From the NCBI GenBank assembly GCA_927910885.1, contig CAKMOD010000134.1:3518-67517 (forward strand): a stretch of 64,000 bases of DNA, given 5' to 3'. The notes under the pieces were generated by a model. That model ran no database searches and had not been told where the DNA came from. It saw nothing but the letters and a program-made list of their open reading frames with translations. The position numbers and the translations under genes are program-made. Shown piece by piece: positions 1-8,215 of this stretch (position 1 is the stretch's first letter; each line of letters begins with the position of its first letter). The stretch comes from an uncultured Prevotella sp. GTDB lineage: Bacteria; Bacteroidota; Bacteroidia; Bacteroidales; Bacteroidaceae.

Positions 1-2
1 AG

Positions 3-47
3 GTAAACTGCACCCACCGAAAGGACTGGGTAATAAATCAGTTATGA
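3..47 (+). CDS. possible 3' end of an upstream gene (partial)
   Basis: An open frame runs from the window edge to a TGA at 45-47 and overlaps the ATG of the next gene (44-46) in the usual TTATGA arrangement. The tail would read VNCTHRKDWVINQL. It is too short to assign to a family; translational coupling with the DUF4294 gene is an inference from the overlap only. Confidence 0.3.
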   Translation, partial: VNCTHRKDWVINQL

Positions 48-679
48 GTAAACGATTGCTTTTCACACTTGGAACACTGCTATTGCTTTCTACAACTGCA
101 ACGGCGCAAGACCATATCAACCCCGAAGATCGTGTGGTAGATATGGACTCTCCTACGTTTGTACCTATGGTCCACATCGGGAAGGCAAAGGTGGGAGCCG
201 ACAGCATTCAATATGTCAGAACAAGCAAAGTTTACGTCTTCCCACCGCTCGAATTCAAGAATAAGGCGCAAGAAACAGCTTACTATCGATTGGTTTATAA
301 CATCAAAAAAGTATTGCCAATAGCCAAGGAGTGTAACCAGATTATTCTCGAAACGGGTGCTTATCTTGAGACGATTCCTACTAAGAAAGAACGTGACGAA
401 CACATGAAGAAGGTGGAGAAAGAAATCTGGAACACCTATAAGCCACGTATGAAAAAACTGACTTTCACGCAAGGAAAACTGCTTATCAAGCTCATCGATC
501 GTGAGTGTAATTCAACTTCATACGAACTTGTACAAGCTTTCCTCGGTCCTGTGCGAGCAGGTTTCTATCAGGCTTTTGCTTGGGCTTTCGGTAGTAGTTT
601 GAAGAAACGCTACGAGCCAAATGGAGCTGACAGACTTGTAGAGCGTATTGTCTTGCAGGTTGAGGCTGGACAGTTATAA
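44..679 (+). CDS. DUF4294 family secreted protein
   Basis: This is a 211-residue protein with a Sec signal peptide (hydrophobic residues 5-19, probable cleavage after TAQ at 20-22). The mature part resembles the Bacteroidota family DUF4294: an aromatic-rich strand around YVFPPLEF, then a helical region containing YNIKKVLP, and a C-terminal helix with YEPNGADRLVERIV. The family has no established function; members are periplasmic or envelope proteins. Its ATG overlaps a possible upstream stop codon, so it may be the last gene of an operon entering from the left. A strong hairpin follows 60 bases downstream. Family call from recalled conservation; the role is unknown. Confidence 0.8.
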   Translation: MSKRLLFTLGTLLLLSTTATAQDHINPEDRVVDMDSPTFVPMVHIGKAKVGADSIQYVRTSKVYVFPPLEFKNKAQETAYYRLVYNIKKVLPIAKECNQIILETGAYLETIPTKKERDEHMKKVEKEIWNTYKPRMKKLTFTQGKLLIKLIDRECNSTSYELVQAFLGPVRAGFYQAFAWAFGSSLKKRYEPNGADRLVERIVLQVEAGQL

Positions 680-740
680 TCCAATCTCCCCTTTATTTTG
701 GTTTAAGAAGATACAAAATAAAACGCTGAAAAGGCTGAAT

Positions 741-786
741 AAAAAAGGCGTAGAGCTGTTCTAAAACAACAACTCTACGCCTTTTT
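741..786. terminator. bidirectional terminator hairpin
   Basis: AAAAAAGGCGTAGAG (741-755) pairs with CTCTACGCCTTTTT (773-786), giving a GC-rich stem with A and T tracts on both sides. It lies between the plus-strand DUF4294 gene and the minus-strand WbqC-like gene, so it can stop transcription from both. Confidence 0.8.
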
Positions 787-787
787 C

Positions 788-874
788 GAATTATTTTCAT
801 GAAATAAATATTTTCTTCATGAAAATAAATATTTCTTTTCACGCAAATAATTTCTTTTTTCATGAAAATAATTC
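788..874. repeat. TTCATGAA/AAATATTT palindromic element, copy 1
   Basis: About 87 bp bounded by GAATTATTTTCATGAA on the left and its complement TTCATGAAAATAATTC on the right, with internal TTCATGAAAATAAATATTT and TTTTCACG blocks. The same architecture recurs at 23168, 45960, 55687 and 63590. It sits at the convergent end of the DUF4294 and WbqC-like genes. Confidence 0.85.
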
Positions 875-955
875 TCAAGACATACCTTTTAAAGAATTGA
901 GAAGAGAGATAAAAGGCGATTATTACAGCCTAAAAAAAACTACATTAACAGCCTC

Positions 956-1651
956 TTATAAGTATAGTACACTCTCATTACCCTCGTTGAAAAGTAAGTC
1001 AAGAATACTAAGGTTGGACAGGAAGCCAAACTTCTGTTGATAAACTTGATAGTAACGACGAGGAACAAAGTCGCTGTCAACACCTGGATGCTTCGGACGA
1101 ATTATCTCTCTGAAATCAACGGTTCCATCGGGAATATCTTTTTGATAGACATCTGTACGGCGTATACAAGGTATAATGTCAATAAGTTCGCACATTTTTA
1201 GCATTATCTCCCAATTGAAATCATAGAGATACTTCCACTTTCGCTCGAAGAACGGGCGTATATCATCTTCATAATATTCAAAGAACGGACTCTCGCCATA
1301 AGACGACAGCAGCGCATTCCAGTGCTGGTGACGCCAATTGTCATGGTCGCTGATACGCACATCCTTCATCGGACACTTCGTATTCTCAAACTTCTCGACA
1401 GGAATAGAGAGGGTTTGTGGACCATTTGCAGAAGCGATTACACAACGATTACGATAGGTCTGCTTAACAAAGTTATCATGTTGCTCTATCAGACAGCTGT
1501 CATAGCGGTTCAACTTCTGATACCATTGAATAGGCGAAAAGTAAGCAGAGGAGAGCAAGACCTCCCCAAGTCCCTCCGAAGGAGGGGATGTCAAGTTACC
1601 GATGTCGGTCTTATTTGAATTGACAATGTTATTGTTATCAGAATATGCCAT
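956..1651 (-). CDS. WbqC-like family protein
   Basis: About 231 residues if started at the ATG at 1651. The core begins with LLSSAYFSPIQWYQKL, the typical opening of WbqC-like proteins (a family often found in O-antigen or surface polysaccharide loci, biochemical role unsettled), and continues with FVKQTYRNRC and the C-terminal RRYYQVYQQKFGFL. It is the last gene of the dapB-lepB-wbqC series on this strand. The open frame continues upstream to 1825, but that part is a translated hairpin repeat, so I do not include it. Residues about 20-32 (LTSPPSEGLGEV) are themselves the translation of a C/G-rich dispersed repeat lying just before the conserved core; the natural family start would be near that core. 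Confidence 0.8.
   Translation of the reverse strand: MAYSDNNNIVNSNKTDIGNLTSPPSEGLGEVLLSSAYFSPIQWYQKLNRYDSCLIEQHDNFVKQTYRNRCVIASANGPQTLSIPVEKFENTKCPMKDVRISDHDNWRHQHWNALLSSYGESPFFEYYEDDIRPFFERKWKYLYDFNWEIMLKMCELIDIIPCIRRTDVYQKDIPDGTVDFREIIRPKHPGVDSDFVPRRYYQVYQQKFGFLSNLSILDLLFNEGNESVLYL
1556..1594. repeat. C/G-rich dispersed repeat inside the WbqC-like frame
   Basis: CCTCCCCAAGTCCCTCCGAAGGAGGGG: a hairpin-forming repeat whose relatives occur at 1692-1755, 20358-20396, 20638-20682 and 45673-45735. Here it is in frame and encodes SPPSEGLGE. Confidence 0.75.
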
Positions 1652-1688
1652 AACAGTTTTACGTATAATATGATTGAACGATGACAAA

Positions 1689-1755
1689 AAAGGAGGGGAT
1701 GTGTAACGTTTACCAAACACAGGTAACTTGCACATCCCCTCCTTTGGAGGGGCTT
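1689..1755. repeat. long hairpin built from the C/G-rich repeat
   Basis: GGAGGGGATGTG (1692-1703) pairs with CACATCCCCTCC (1731-1742), with an inner TTTACC/GGTAA pairing, and is followed by TTTGGAGGGGCTTGGGGAGG. It occupies the gap between lepB and the WbqC-like gene and may act as an intercistronic hairpin. Confidence 0.75.
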
Positions 1756-1775
1756 GGGGAGGTCCTTTGAGGCAC

Positions 1776-2117
1776 CTACTTAATATTATCCACCCAGTTA
1801 AACAGTCTGTGCCAACGGATACCACCGAAGCCCTTACGGTCTGGATCGCTTGACCACCAGATGAAGATTGGCTTACCTACGACATGATCCTCTGGTACAA
1901 AGCCCCAAAAACGACTATCGGCAGAGTTGTGACGGTTATCACCCATCATCCAGTAATAGTCCATCTTAAAGGTGTAGCTATTAGATAGTTTACCGTTGAT
2001 ATATATCTTTCCGTTCTTAACCTGCAAGTCGTTGCCCTCATATACCTTGATACAACGCTCATAAACAGGGAGGTTCTCCAATGTCAAAGTAACCGACTTA
2101 CCCTTGCAGGAATCCAT
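1776..2117 (-). pseudogene. lepB: signal peptidase I, C-terminal piece (frameshifted)
   Basis: This frame encodes the end of the same signal peptidase as the piece at 2084-3304. It carries the box E motif GDNRHNSADSRFWG, with GDN and SRFWGFVP intact, and ends in a short basic tail. It joins the upstream piece at about 2105-2117: reading WIPA then KGKSVTLTLEN requires one more A in a GCAAGGG run. The ATG that opens the fragment lies within the overlap and has no sign of being a real start. Without this piece the upstream product lacks box E and should be inactive. The cause is either a true frameshift, with another lepB elsewhere, or a base missed in sequencing. Confidence 0.8.
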
Positions 2118-3304
2118 ACTGGACCATAGTTATCACGTGTCCAGCCTGTAAAACCATTGAGTGGATAGTTTAGACCAGAGTAGAGGTCCTTATCTGTTAC
2201 AGGACGGATAGACTGTACAAGCCCCTGACGCTTCAGCTCAGCAACGGCTCGTTTGGTCAATGGCATATAACCATCGTAAGACAGAATATCCTTATTAAGC
2301 ACGTTACCTTGGCTCAAGTCATATCCATGTAGACGGCTAAGGCTCTGTACATCCTCATCACTGATTTCTAAATCCTTACGAAGTTCGTCGTAACGTTCTC
2401 CTATGAAATCAGAAACAGCGATGTTTTTAAACTTAATAAAATAGGTATATTCAACTTTCTCTGGCTCTTTATTTGCCTTTCCGTCAATATAAACAATCTT
2501 GTCCTTAATCTGCAAGGTCTGTCCAGGAAGACCCACACAACGCTTCACATAGTTCTCACGACGATCGGTAGGACGCCAATCCAAAGCGCCAAAAGTACCT
2601 GCATTTCTTACGATATAAGCTCTACCCGTAGCGTATGCCTTATCGAAGAAAGCACGCTGTTGGAGTGTATTCATTGCTGACAGATTGATATTAGGGTTCT
2701 GTTGTGCAAGGAAATTCGTACCCATTGTATAGACATCATAATAGTAATCATTACCCTGATAAGCAGGCTCACTCATGATAGTATCACCTGCAGGGAAGTT
2801 GAATACAACGATATCATTCAACTGAATCTTACCCAAACCCTTCACACGACGATAGTCCCAATGTGGCCACGAGATATAGCTCTTAGTATTGATAATAGGT
2901 AAGGTGTGCTGTGTCAGCGGCATTGTCAATGGTGTCTCAGGAATACGAGGACCATAGCTTACCTTCGACACAAAGAGGTAATCGCCCGTAAGGAGCGACT
3001 TCTCAAGGGAAGAAGAAGGAATAACGTAGTTCTGGAAGAAGAAAAGATTGATGAAATACACTGCTACCAATGCGAAGACCAGTGCATCTACCCATCCCAT
3101 AATGAAGCGGATAGGTCCTTCAGAATCCTTCCACCACTGCCAACGAATCTTCTTTGTGATATACACATCAAAGATAAATGGAACTACTAACAATCCCCAC
3201 CAACTCTTTACCCAGAACAGGAAAAGGAGGTAGAGTACAAGAACACAAATAAACTTTGCCCATTGCTTCTTTGGATTCAGGGCTGCTTTTTCTTTATCAA
3301 TCAT
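2084..3304 (-). pseudogene. lepB: signal peptidase I, N-terminal piece (frameshifted)
   Basis: LepB removes Sec signal peptides at the outer face of the inner membrane. This 406-residue piece has two hydrophobic segments (about 18-47 and 70-91), box B with the presumed catalytic serine in PSSSL (Ser99), and box D with the presumed general-base lysine in NYVKRCVGLPG (Lys254). The long insertion between the two is usual in Bacteroidota. The frame breaks after GPVWIPA and runs out in RVSRLL; the rest lies in another frame at 1776-2117. A repaired gene would encode about 509 residues. It lies 161 bases downstream of dapB, with no terminator seen between. LepB is essential, so a second copy or a sequencing error is likely. 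Confidence 0.85.
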
Positions 3305-3307
3305 GAT

Positions 3308-3350
3308 GGTGATAGGTGGTGGGTGGTGAGTGATGGGTGGTGATGAAATG
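3308..3350. repeat. GGGTGGTGA low-complexity repeat
   Basis: A run of GGTGGTGGGTGGTGAGTGATGGGTGGTGATGA just upstream of the lepB start. It is roughly complementary to the CACCCAA run at 3429-3464, so the dapB-lepB spacer can fold into a large imperfect hairpin. Similar runs flank the parE-GNAT spacer. Confidence 0.7.
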
Positions 3351-3428
3351 TTGGAAGTTCAAATACTGGATAATGAGATATATGATGGTGCATGATAAAT
3401 AACTATTAGTTTTGAAAACTATCAGTAA

Positions 3429-3464
3429 TCATCAACACCCAACACCCAGCACCCAACACCCAAG
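3429..3464. repeat. CACCCAA heptad repeat
   Basis: CATCAACACCCAACACCCAGCACCCAACACCCAA, a near-perfect 7-bp periodic run that starts right after the dapB stop codon (minus strand). Related runs are at 15850-15892 (end of the GNAT-like gene), 15646-15740 (start of parE) and 58471-58496 (inside leuS). Confidence 0.75.
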
Positions 3465-3465
3465 T

Positions 3466-4221
3466 TTAAAACTTAAATAAATCGCTCGTTGTAAGCAAAC
3501 CAGTGTGATCTTTGGTGTATTCAGCTGCTAAGACAGCACCCAATGCAAAACCCTTACGGCTGTGAGCATCGTGCGTAATGGTGATCTTATCAGCCTCAGA
3601 GTCATAACTGATGCTATGAATACCGGGCACTTCATCGCGACGAATAGACGCGATAGGCAACTCGTTGGCTGCAACCTCATTGCTACCCGACTCCGTACCA
3701 TCAGCTGCGTGCTGGAAGCCCTTCACCCACTTATCTTTGCGATCAAGGTCGTTAAGAATCTCTTCTGCAAGGGTTATGGCTGTTCCTGATGGTGCATCGA
3801 GTTTGTGCACATGGTGTACTTCCTCCATCTCAACGTTATACTGTGGAAAACCATTCATTATCTTTGCCAAATAACGGTTGACAGCTGAGAAAATAGCAAC
3901 GCCAATAGAGAAGTTACTTGCCCAGAACAAAGTCTGACCACCTTCGGTACACATACGCTCAACCTCAGCCTTATGGTCCTGCATCCAGCCCGTAGAGCCA
4001 CTGACAACCTTCACATTATGCGCAAAAGCACGCTGATAATTAGCAAAGGCAGCCGTAGGATTTGTAAATTCAATGGCTACATCAGCCGATGCAAAGGCAG
4101 GAGAATCGAAGTCCTCTATATTGTCAACATCAATAATACTTACAATTTCGTGGCCACGCTCAAGGGCTATCTGTTCTATCATACGTCCCATCTTGCCATA
4201 GCCTATCAATGCTATTTTCAT
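3466..4221 (-). CDS. dapB: 4-hydroxy-tetrahydrodipicolinate reductase
   Basis: DapB reduces the dihydrodipicolinate-type intermediate with NAD(P)H in the lysine/diaminopimelate pathway, in the cytoplasm, feeding peptidoglycan synthesis. The 251-residue protein has the Rossmann nucleotide loop GYGKMG (7-12), the SGSTGW segment (74-79), and the family signature EEVHHVHKLDAPSGTA with catalytic His136-His137, Lys140 and the DAPSGTA loop (142-148). Length is normal for Bacteroidota. It is first in the dapB-lepB-wbqC-like series and has a consensus promoter about 24 bases upstream (4245-4275). The start follows from the conserved MKIALIGYGKMG N-terminus. Confidence 0.97.
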   Translation of the reverse strand: MKIALIGYGKMGRMIEQIALERGHEIVSIIDVDNIEDFDSPAFASADVAIEFTNPTAAFANYQRAFAHNVKVVSGSTGWMQDHKAEVERMCTEGGQTLFWASNFSIGVAIFSAVNRYLAKIMNGFPQYNVEMEEVHHVHKLDAPSGTAITLAEEILNDLDRKDKWVKGFQHAADGTESGSNEVAANELPIASIRRDEVPGIHSISYDSEADKITITHDAHSRKGFALGAVLAAEYTKDHTGLLTTSDLFKF

Positions 4222-4244
4222 AATTAATCTGAATTAAAACATTG

Positions 4245-4275
4245 CAAAGGTAGCTGATTTGCGGCATAAAACAAA
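4245..4275 (-). promoter_or_regulatory. promoter of the dapB operon
   Basis: On the minus strand, TTTG (4275-4272), 19 bases, then TACCTTTG (4252-4245). This matches the Bacteroidota consensus TTTG-N19-21-TAnnTTTG. Transcription should start about 20 bases before the dapB ATG. Confidence 0.75.
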
Positions 4276-4378
4276 ATAAGTTCACGTATTTTTAAATAAG
4301 GTATAGGCAAGTCAAGAGGTGACTTTTACGTATAGAGCAATAGGCAAGATGCAACCTATCTTCTCATTTTCTATTGAT

Positions 4379-4458
4379 GTGTTGACGCCCCGCACGTCTG
4401 GTGCGGAGGCTCAACACCAATAGTGCGAAGGCTTAACACCACTGGTGCTGAGCACTAA
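4379..4458. repeat. 22-bp palindromic array, locus 1
   Basis: Three units with starts at 4392, 4414 and 4436 (exact 22-bp period). Each is a 13-bp RCACnnnnnGTGC palindrome (such as GCACGTCTGGTGC) plus a 9-bp linker (GGAGGCTCA, GAAGGCTTA, TGAGCACTA). Confidence 0.9.
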
Positions 4459-4531
4459 GGAGAGAGAAACTATGATGCGAAATAATAAGAAAAATACCTT
4501 GATAATACTACTGATTTTATCAATTTCTTTG

Positions 4532-4539
4532 TATATTTG
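4532..4539 (+). promoter_or_regulatory. -7 box of the DUF2851 gene
   Basis: TATATTTG matches TAnnTTTG; no clear TTTG lies 19-21 bases upstream. It overlaps the upstream TTG at 4537, arguing that translation begins at the ATG at 4567. Confidence 0.5.
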
Positions 4540-4566
4540 CGTACTGTTACAAACCAAGAATCTTTT

Positions 4567-5877
4567 ATGGAACAACTCATCCACTACGTATGGAAGCACA
4601 AGCTGTTTCCGTTGACAGAACTTAAAACTACTGACGGACAGGAGGTGGAGGTAATTGACTCCGGACTACATAATCATAACGCTGGACCTGACTTCTTCAA
4701 TGCAAAGGTGAAGATTGGCGGTACGCTGTGGGTGGGGAATGTGGAGATACACGATCGTGCGTCCGACTGGTTTCTACACAGACACGACCGCGACCCAAAC
4801 TATAACAATGTTATCCTTCACGTGGCTGAGTCTATCGACGTTGATGTTAAGACACGAGAGGGCGATTATCCGCCACAGATGCGACTGCAAGTGCCAACGG
4901 CTGTGCGAGAACATTACGAAGAACTGCTCACAACTGACGAATATCCTGCTTGTTATCGTATCATTCCAAGTCTGTCAAAACTAATGATTCATTCGTGGAT
5001 GAGTGCCTTACAGACGGAAAGGTTGGAACAGAAGACAGAGGCGATAGCCCAACGAGTGAAGGATTGTGACGGCTCTTGGGAAGCAGCCTACTTCGTAACA
5101 CTTGCCCGCAACTATGGTTTCGGCATCAATGGAGACGCTTTCGAGACATGGGCTAAGTTGATTCCTTTGCAAAGTGTGGCTCATCATCGAGACAATCTCA
5201 TGCAGATTGAAGCCTTCTTCTTGGGACAAGCTGGATTGTTAGATACAGCAGCTATCCCCGAACGATACCAACAGCAGGCACTGAACGATAGCTATTTCAC
5301 TGAGTTGAAAAGTGAATATCAGTACTTAGCACATAAGTTTGGACTACAAGCGATGGACGCTAATCAATGGCGGTTCCTCCGCTTACGACCACAGAACTTT
5401 CCGCATATCCGCATCGCACAACTTGCTCGACTCTACTATGAACAGCGGGCAGGATTGTCACAGTTATTGGAGTGTGAGAGTGTAAAGCAGGTGCGAAAAC
5501 TATTAGCAACACAAGTAACTCGTTATTGGGAAACGCATTATGTCTTTGGTGAAGAGAGCGTAAAGAGCGAGAAGAAACTATCAGCAGCATCGTTAAATCT
5601 GCAGATTATCAATACCGTTGCACCGATCCTCTTCGCATACGGCAAACACAAGAACGCAGAGAAATACCGTGAACGTGCCTTCGACTTCCTCGAAGCATTA
5701 AAAGCAGAGGATAATCACATCGTAAGGATGTGGAAAGAAGTGGGGTTAATGGTAGAAACTGCGGCCGATTCACAAGCCCTTATACAACTTAAGAAGGAGT
5801 ATTGCGACCGAAAAGATTGCCTCCGCTGTAGGATAGGTTATGAGTATCTGAAGGGGAACTCATCATTAAAGGGTTAA
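4567..5877 (+). CDS. DUF2851 family protein
   Basis: A 436-residue cytoplasmic protein that I recognise as the Bacteroidota family DUF2851, from the N-terminal MEQLIHYVWKHKLFP, the VIDSGLHNHNAGPDFFNAKVKIG block and WVGNVEIHDRASDWFLHRH. The acidic and histidine residues in this block (DxG, GPDF, EIHxxxSDW) recall a metal-dependent nuclease-like core, but no activity is established and I infer none. The C-terminus has paired cysteines (CDRKDCLRCRIGYEYL), possibly a metal site. I chose the ATG at 4567 because a TTG start ten codons upstream would lie on the -7 box. It is followed at 85 bases by a thioesterase gene. Confidence 0.85.
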   Translation: MEQLIHYVWKHKLFPLTELKTTDGQEVEVIDSGLHNHNAGPDFFNAKVKIGGTLWVGNVEIHDRASDWFLHRHDRDPNYNNVILHVAESIDVDVKTREGDYPPQMRLQVPTAVREHYEELLTTDEYPACYRIIPSLSKLMIHSWMSALQTERLEQKTEAIAQRVKDCDGSWEAAYFVTLARNYGFGINGDAFETWAKLIPLQSVAHHRDNLMQIEAFFLGQAGLLDTAAIPERYQQQALNDSYFTELKSEYQYLAHKFGLQAMDANQWRFLRLRPQNFPHIRIAQLARLYYEQRAGLSQLLECESVKQVRKLLATQVTRYWETHYVFGEESVKSEKKLSAASLNLQIINTVAPILFAYGKHKNAEKYRERAFDFLEALKAEDNHIVRMWKEVGLMVETAADSQALIQLKKEYCDRKDCLRCRIGYEYLKGNSSLKG

Positions 5878-5882
5878 GAGAA

Positions 5883-5945
5883 TTGGGATAATTAGGCTAA
5901 TGGGGCATATAAGGCTAATAGGCCTAATAAGCCCAATAAAATCCT
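5883..5945. repeat. AGGCTAAT low-complexity repeat
   Basis: Repeated AGGCTAAT/AGGCCTAATA blocks (ATTAGGCTAATGGGGC, AAGGCTAATAGGCCTAATAAGCCCAATAA) fill the gap between the DUF2851 and thioesterase genes and can form small hairpins. Confidence 0.55.
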
Positions 5946-5961
5946 AAAAACAACATAGATT

Positions 5962-6369
5962 ATGGAAAAGAAGAAATACATCTTTGAGACAAGACTGGAT
6001 GTTCGCGACTATGAGTGCGATATCCAAGGTATCGTTAACAATGCAAACTACCTGCATTACACCGAACATACACGCCATAGATTCCTCAAATCATTGGGCG
6101 TTAGTTTCTCTGAACTGCACGCAAAAGGCGTTGATGCCGTTGTAGCACGTATGCAACTCACATATAAAGTGCCGTTTACTTGCGATGACGAGATTATCTC
6201 ACGTATGTCATTAAAGAAGAACGGACTACGCTGGGTGTTCTCTCACGACCTCTTCCGTGCCAGTGACGAACGCCTCTGTTTCCATGCAGATGTAGACCTT
6301 GTGACGCTCATCAATGGTAGATTGGGCAGTAGCAAGGAATACGATGAAGCGTTTGCAAGAGTATTGTAA
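5962..6369 (+). CDS. hot-dog fold acyl-CoA thioesterase
   Basis: A 135-residue protein of the 4-hydroxybenzoyl-CoA thioesterase/YbgC-FadM group, which hydrolyses acyl-CoA thioesters in the cytoplasm. It shows the family pattern DIQGIVNNANYLHYTEHTR (Asp20, Gly23, Asn26-27, Tyr30, Glu35), followed by a long helix and the strands of a single hot-dog domain (QLTYKVPFTCDDEI, LRWVFSHDLFR). Length is typical. The substrate cannot be told from the sequence. It lies between the DUF2851 gene and dprA on the same strand. The alternative is a Tol-Pal-linked YbgC, but no tol genes are nearby. Confidence 0.88.
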   Translation: MEKKKYIFETRLDVRDYECDIQGIVNNANYLHYTEHTRHRFLKSLGVSFSELHAKGVDAVVARMQLTYKVPFTCDDEIISRMSLKKNGLRWVFSHDLFRASDERLCFHADVDLVTLINGRLGSSKEYDEAFARVL

Positions 6370-6384
6370 AAGTTTATTTACTCC

Positions 6385-6420
6385 TTAAGTCTTCCCCTCT
6401 TTCGGGGAAGGTGGGGAGCT
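6385..6420. repeat. C/G-rich hairpin downstream of the thioesterase gene
   Basis: CTTCCCCTCTTTCGGGGAAGGTGGGGAGC folds into a short stem (CTTCCCC/GGGGAAG). It resembles the C/G-rich repeat family of the window and might act as a weak terminator, though no T tract follows. Confidence 0.55.
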
Positions 6421-6442
6421 ACTACCTACCATTACCTACACC

Positions 6443-7561
6443 ATGGAAGCCTTAAACTCAATCCTACTGACCCGACTTACTCGCTTTAACCTCAGCGAAT
6501 TGGCTGAACTTTACAAGCGAGCAGGCTCTGCTACGGCTGTCATAGAACATAAAAGAGACATCAGAGAGATTCTTCCTGAAGCCTCAACGCATCTCATACA
6601 AGCCTTGAAAGATGTTGACAGCCTGAGAGAATGGGCTGAACAAGAATTAGAATACGACCATCTACATAATATTGAGCCTATCTGTATGAATGATGAATGC
6701 TATCCACAGCGGCTCAAGGAGTGCACAGATGCACCTATCCTACTCTATTATCTCGGTAATGCCGATCTCAACAATCGACACGTTATCAATATTATCGGCA
6801 CACGACACTGCACCACCTACGGGCAAGATATTATCCGTTCGTTTGTCAGAGAACTGAAAGTTCTTTGCCCTGATGTACTCATCTTCAGCGGATTAGCATA
6901 CGGTGTGGACATCCATGCACATCGAGCTGCCTTGGAGAATGGCTTTGAAACCATCGGTGTATTAGCACACGGACTTGACGACATTTATCCTCGTGGACAC
7001 AGAGAGACAGCCCTAAAAATGATAGAACAAGGTGGATTGCTGTCGGAATATACCACGCATACGCAGCCCGTTGCCCGCAACTTCGTACAGCGTAACCGTA
7101 TCGTGGCAGGTTGTGCAGATGCAACAATCCTCATAGAATCGGCTGCGAAGGGTGGAGGACTTATCACCTGCAGTATCGCTCGTAGCTATGGACGGGAAGT
7201 ATTTGCCTTCCCTGGCTCTGTTCATTCGGATTATAGCGAGGGCTGCAATAACCTTATTCGTGACAATGGTGCAGCTCTCATCACATCAGCAACAGACTTT
7301 GTGAAGGCGATGGGATGGGATGATGCTATCAAATTGGAGCAGGCACAACAACGAGGAATTGAACGAACGCTTTTCCCTGATTTGTCTTCAGAAGAGGAAG
7401 CTATCGTTCGCGTGCTCGCTAAAAACAATGACTTGCAGATTAATCTCTTGTCTATTCAAGCGAATATTCCTATCGCAAAGCTCACAGGACTCCTCTTTAC
7501 GCTGGAAATGAAAGGGGTTATTAGGGCTATGGCTGGCGGGTGTTATCATCTTTTAGCATAG
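6443..7561 (+). CDS. dprA: DNA-processing protein DprA
   Basis: DprA (Smf) binds single-stranded DNA and loads RecA during natural transformation. The 372-residue protein has a helical N-terminal region (1-80), the Rossmann-like DNA-binding domain with IIGTRHCTTYG (117-127), FSGLAYGVDIHAHRAAL (148-164) and RNRIVAGCADATILIESAAKGGGL (217-240), and a C-terminal winged-helix region (about 305-372). Length and motifs are complete for the family. Presence of dprA agrees with competence potential but does not prove it. It is 73 bases downstream of the thioesterase gene with no firm terminator between. The start at ATG 6443 gives the usual N-terminus. Confidence 0.96.
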   Translation: MEALNSILLTRLTRFNLSELAELYKRAGSATAVIEHKRDIREILPEASTHLIQALKDVDSLREWAEQELEYDHLHNIEPICMNDECYPQRLKECTDAPILLYYLGNADLNNRHVINIIGTRHCTTYGQDIIRSFVRELKVLCPDVLIFSGLAYGVDIHAHRAALENGFETIGVLAHGLDDIYPRGHRETALKMIEQGGLLSEYTTHTQPVARNFVQRNRIVAGCADATILIESAAKGGGLITCSIARSYGREVFAFPGSVHSDYSEGCNNLIRDNGAALITSATDFVKAMGWDDAIKLEQAQQRGIERTLFPDLSSEEEAIVRVLAKNNDLQINLLSIQANIPIAKLTGLLFTLEMKGVIRAMAGGCYHLLA

Positions 7562-7689
7562 GATCTTAATACCATAAAAGTAGCTAATACTGAAAAAAAG
7601 GGCATTTCTTTGCCACAAATCTATCCTATCTTCCGTCTCTATAGATGTGAACGAAAACTGAATCACCAACCTAATTAATTATCAAGACA

Positions 7690-8202
7690 ATGAGAACAAC
7701 AATCTTTTCTATCGCATTCGCTGTAGCTATTCTATGCTCAAGCTGCACCGTAAAAGCAAACCCAACGAGTCTCATCACACAACCTAAGAATGATGAGATA
7801 GGGTCTATTTTCAAAGAGTTTAAGAGTGGAAATAACGTCACTTACGTCAACTTGCCTAAGACTCTCATAAAGCTTGGACTGAAGGCTGCCGACGACAAGA
7901 CTGCTAATGCACTCGCTGAGCAAATCGACGGACTGCAAATTTTAACTTTTGAGAAGGCTGATCAAAGGCTAAAAGACAACTTATACAACCGTATCAGTAA
8001 GTTGGAATCACAGGGATATGAGCCTATGGTGAAGGCAAATGAGGACGGCGAAAAGGTCAGAATCTTCATTAAAGGTAACGAAAAGGAAGTGCAGAGCCTT
8101 GTTGTCTTCGCTATGGACAAAGAAGACTGCTCACTCATCAATATCGTAGGACATATCAATCCAGCTAACATTGAGGATATCGTAAAGTCACAGACAAAGT
8201 AA
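7690..8202 (+). CDS. DUF4252 family lipoprotein
   Basis: A 170-residue protein with a lipoprotein signal peptide: basic MRTT, hydrophobic 5-17, and a lipobox LCSSC with the modified cysteine at about 19. The mature part is a DUF4252 domain, seen in GNNVTYVNLPKTLIKLGL, IDGLQILTFEKAD, the basic-amphipathic middle, and VVFAMDKEDCSLINIVGHI with the terminal IEDIVK. DUF4252 proteins are Bacteroidota envelope proteins of unknown activity that are commonly encoded beside ECF sigma factors. It is first of a five-gene run, 13 bases before a second DUF4252 gene. The cysteine implies anchoring in the inner or outer membrane. Confidence 0.88.
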   Translation: MRTTIFSIAFAVAILCSSCTVKANPTSLITQPKNDEIGSIFKEFKSGNNVTYVNLPKTLIKLGLKAADDKTANALAEQIDGLQILTFEKADQRLKDNLYNRISKLESQGYEPMVKANEDGEKVRIFIKGNEKEVQSLVVFAMDKEDCSLINIVGHINPANIEDIVKSQTK

Positions 8203-8215
8203 ACAAGGACACATT

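Larger units (their letters stand above)
4222..4566. other. intergenic region between dapB and the DUF2851 gene
   Basis: This divergent spacer holds the dapB promoter, a 22-bp-period palindromic array (4379-4458) and a -7 box for the plus-strand gene (4532-4539). I see no further gene. Confidence 0.7.

Noticed and set aside
1652..1825. N-terminal extension of the WbqC-like frame
   Set aside because: It is the translation of a hairpin repeat and overlaps the lepB 3' end; the conserved protein begins downstream.
1787..3850. Replication origin from DnaA-box-like TTATCCACC and TGTGGAAAA
   Set aside because: Single scattered boxes inside genes, with no cluster and no AT-rich unwinding region.
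4379..4458. 22-bp arrays as CRISPR
   Set aside because: Units are too short, the variable part is only 5 bases inside a palindrome, linkers are conserved, and no cas genes are present.
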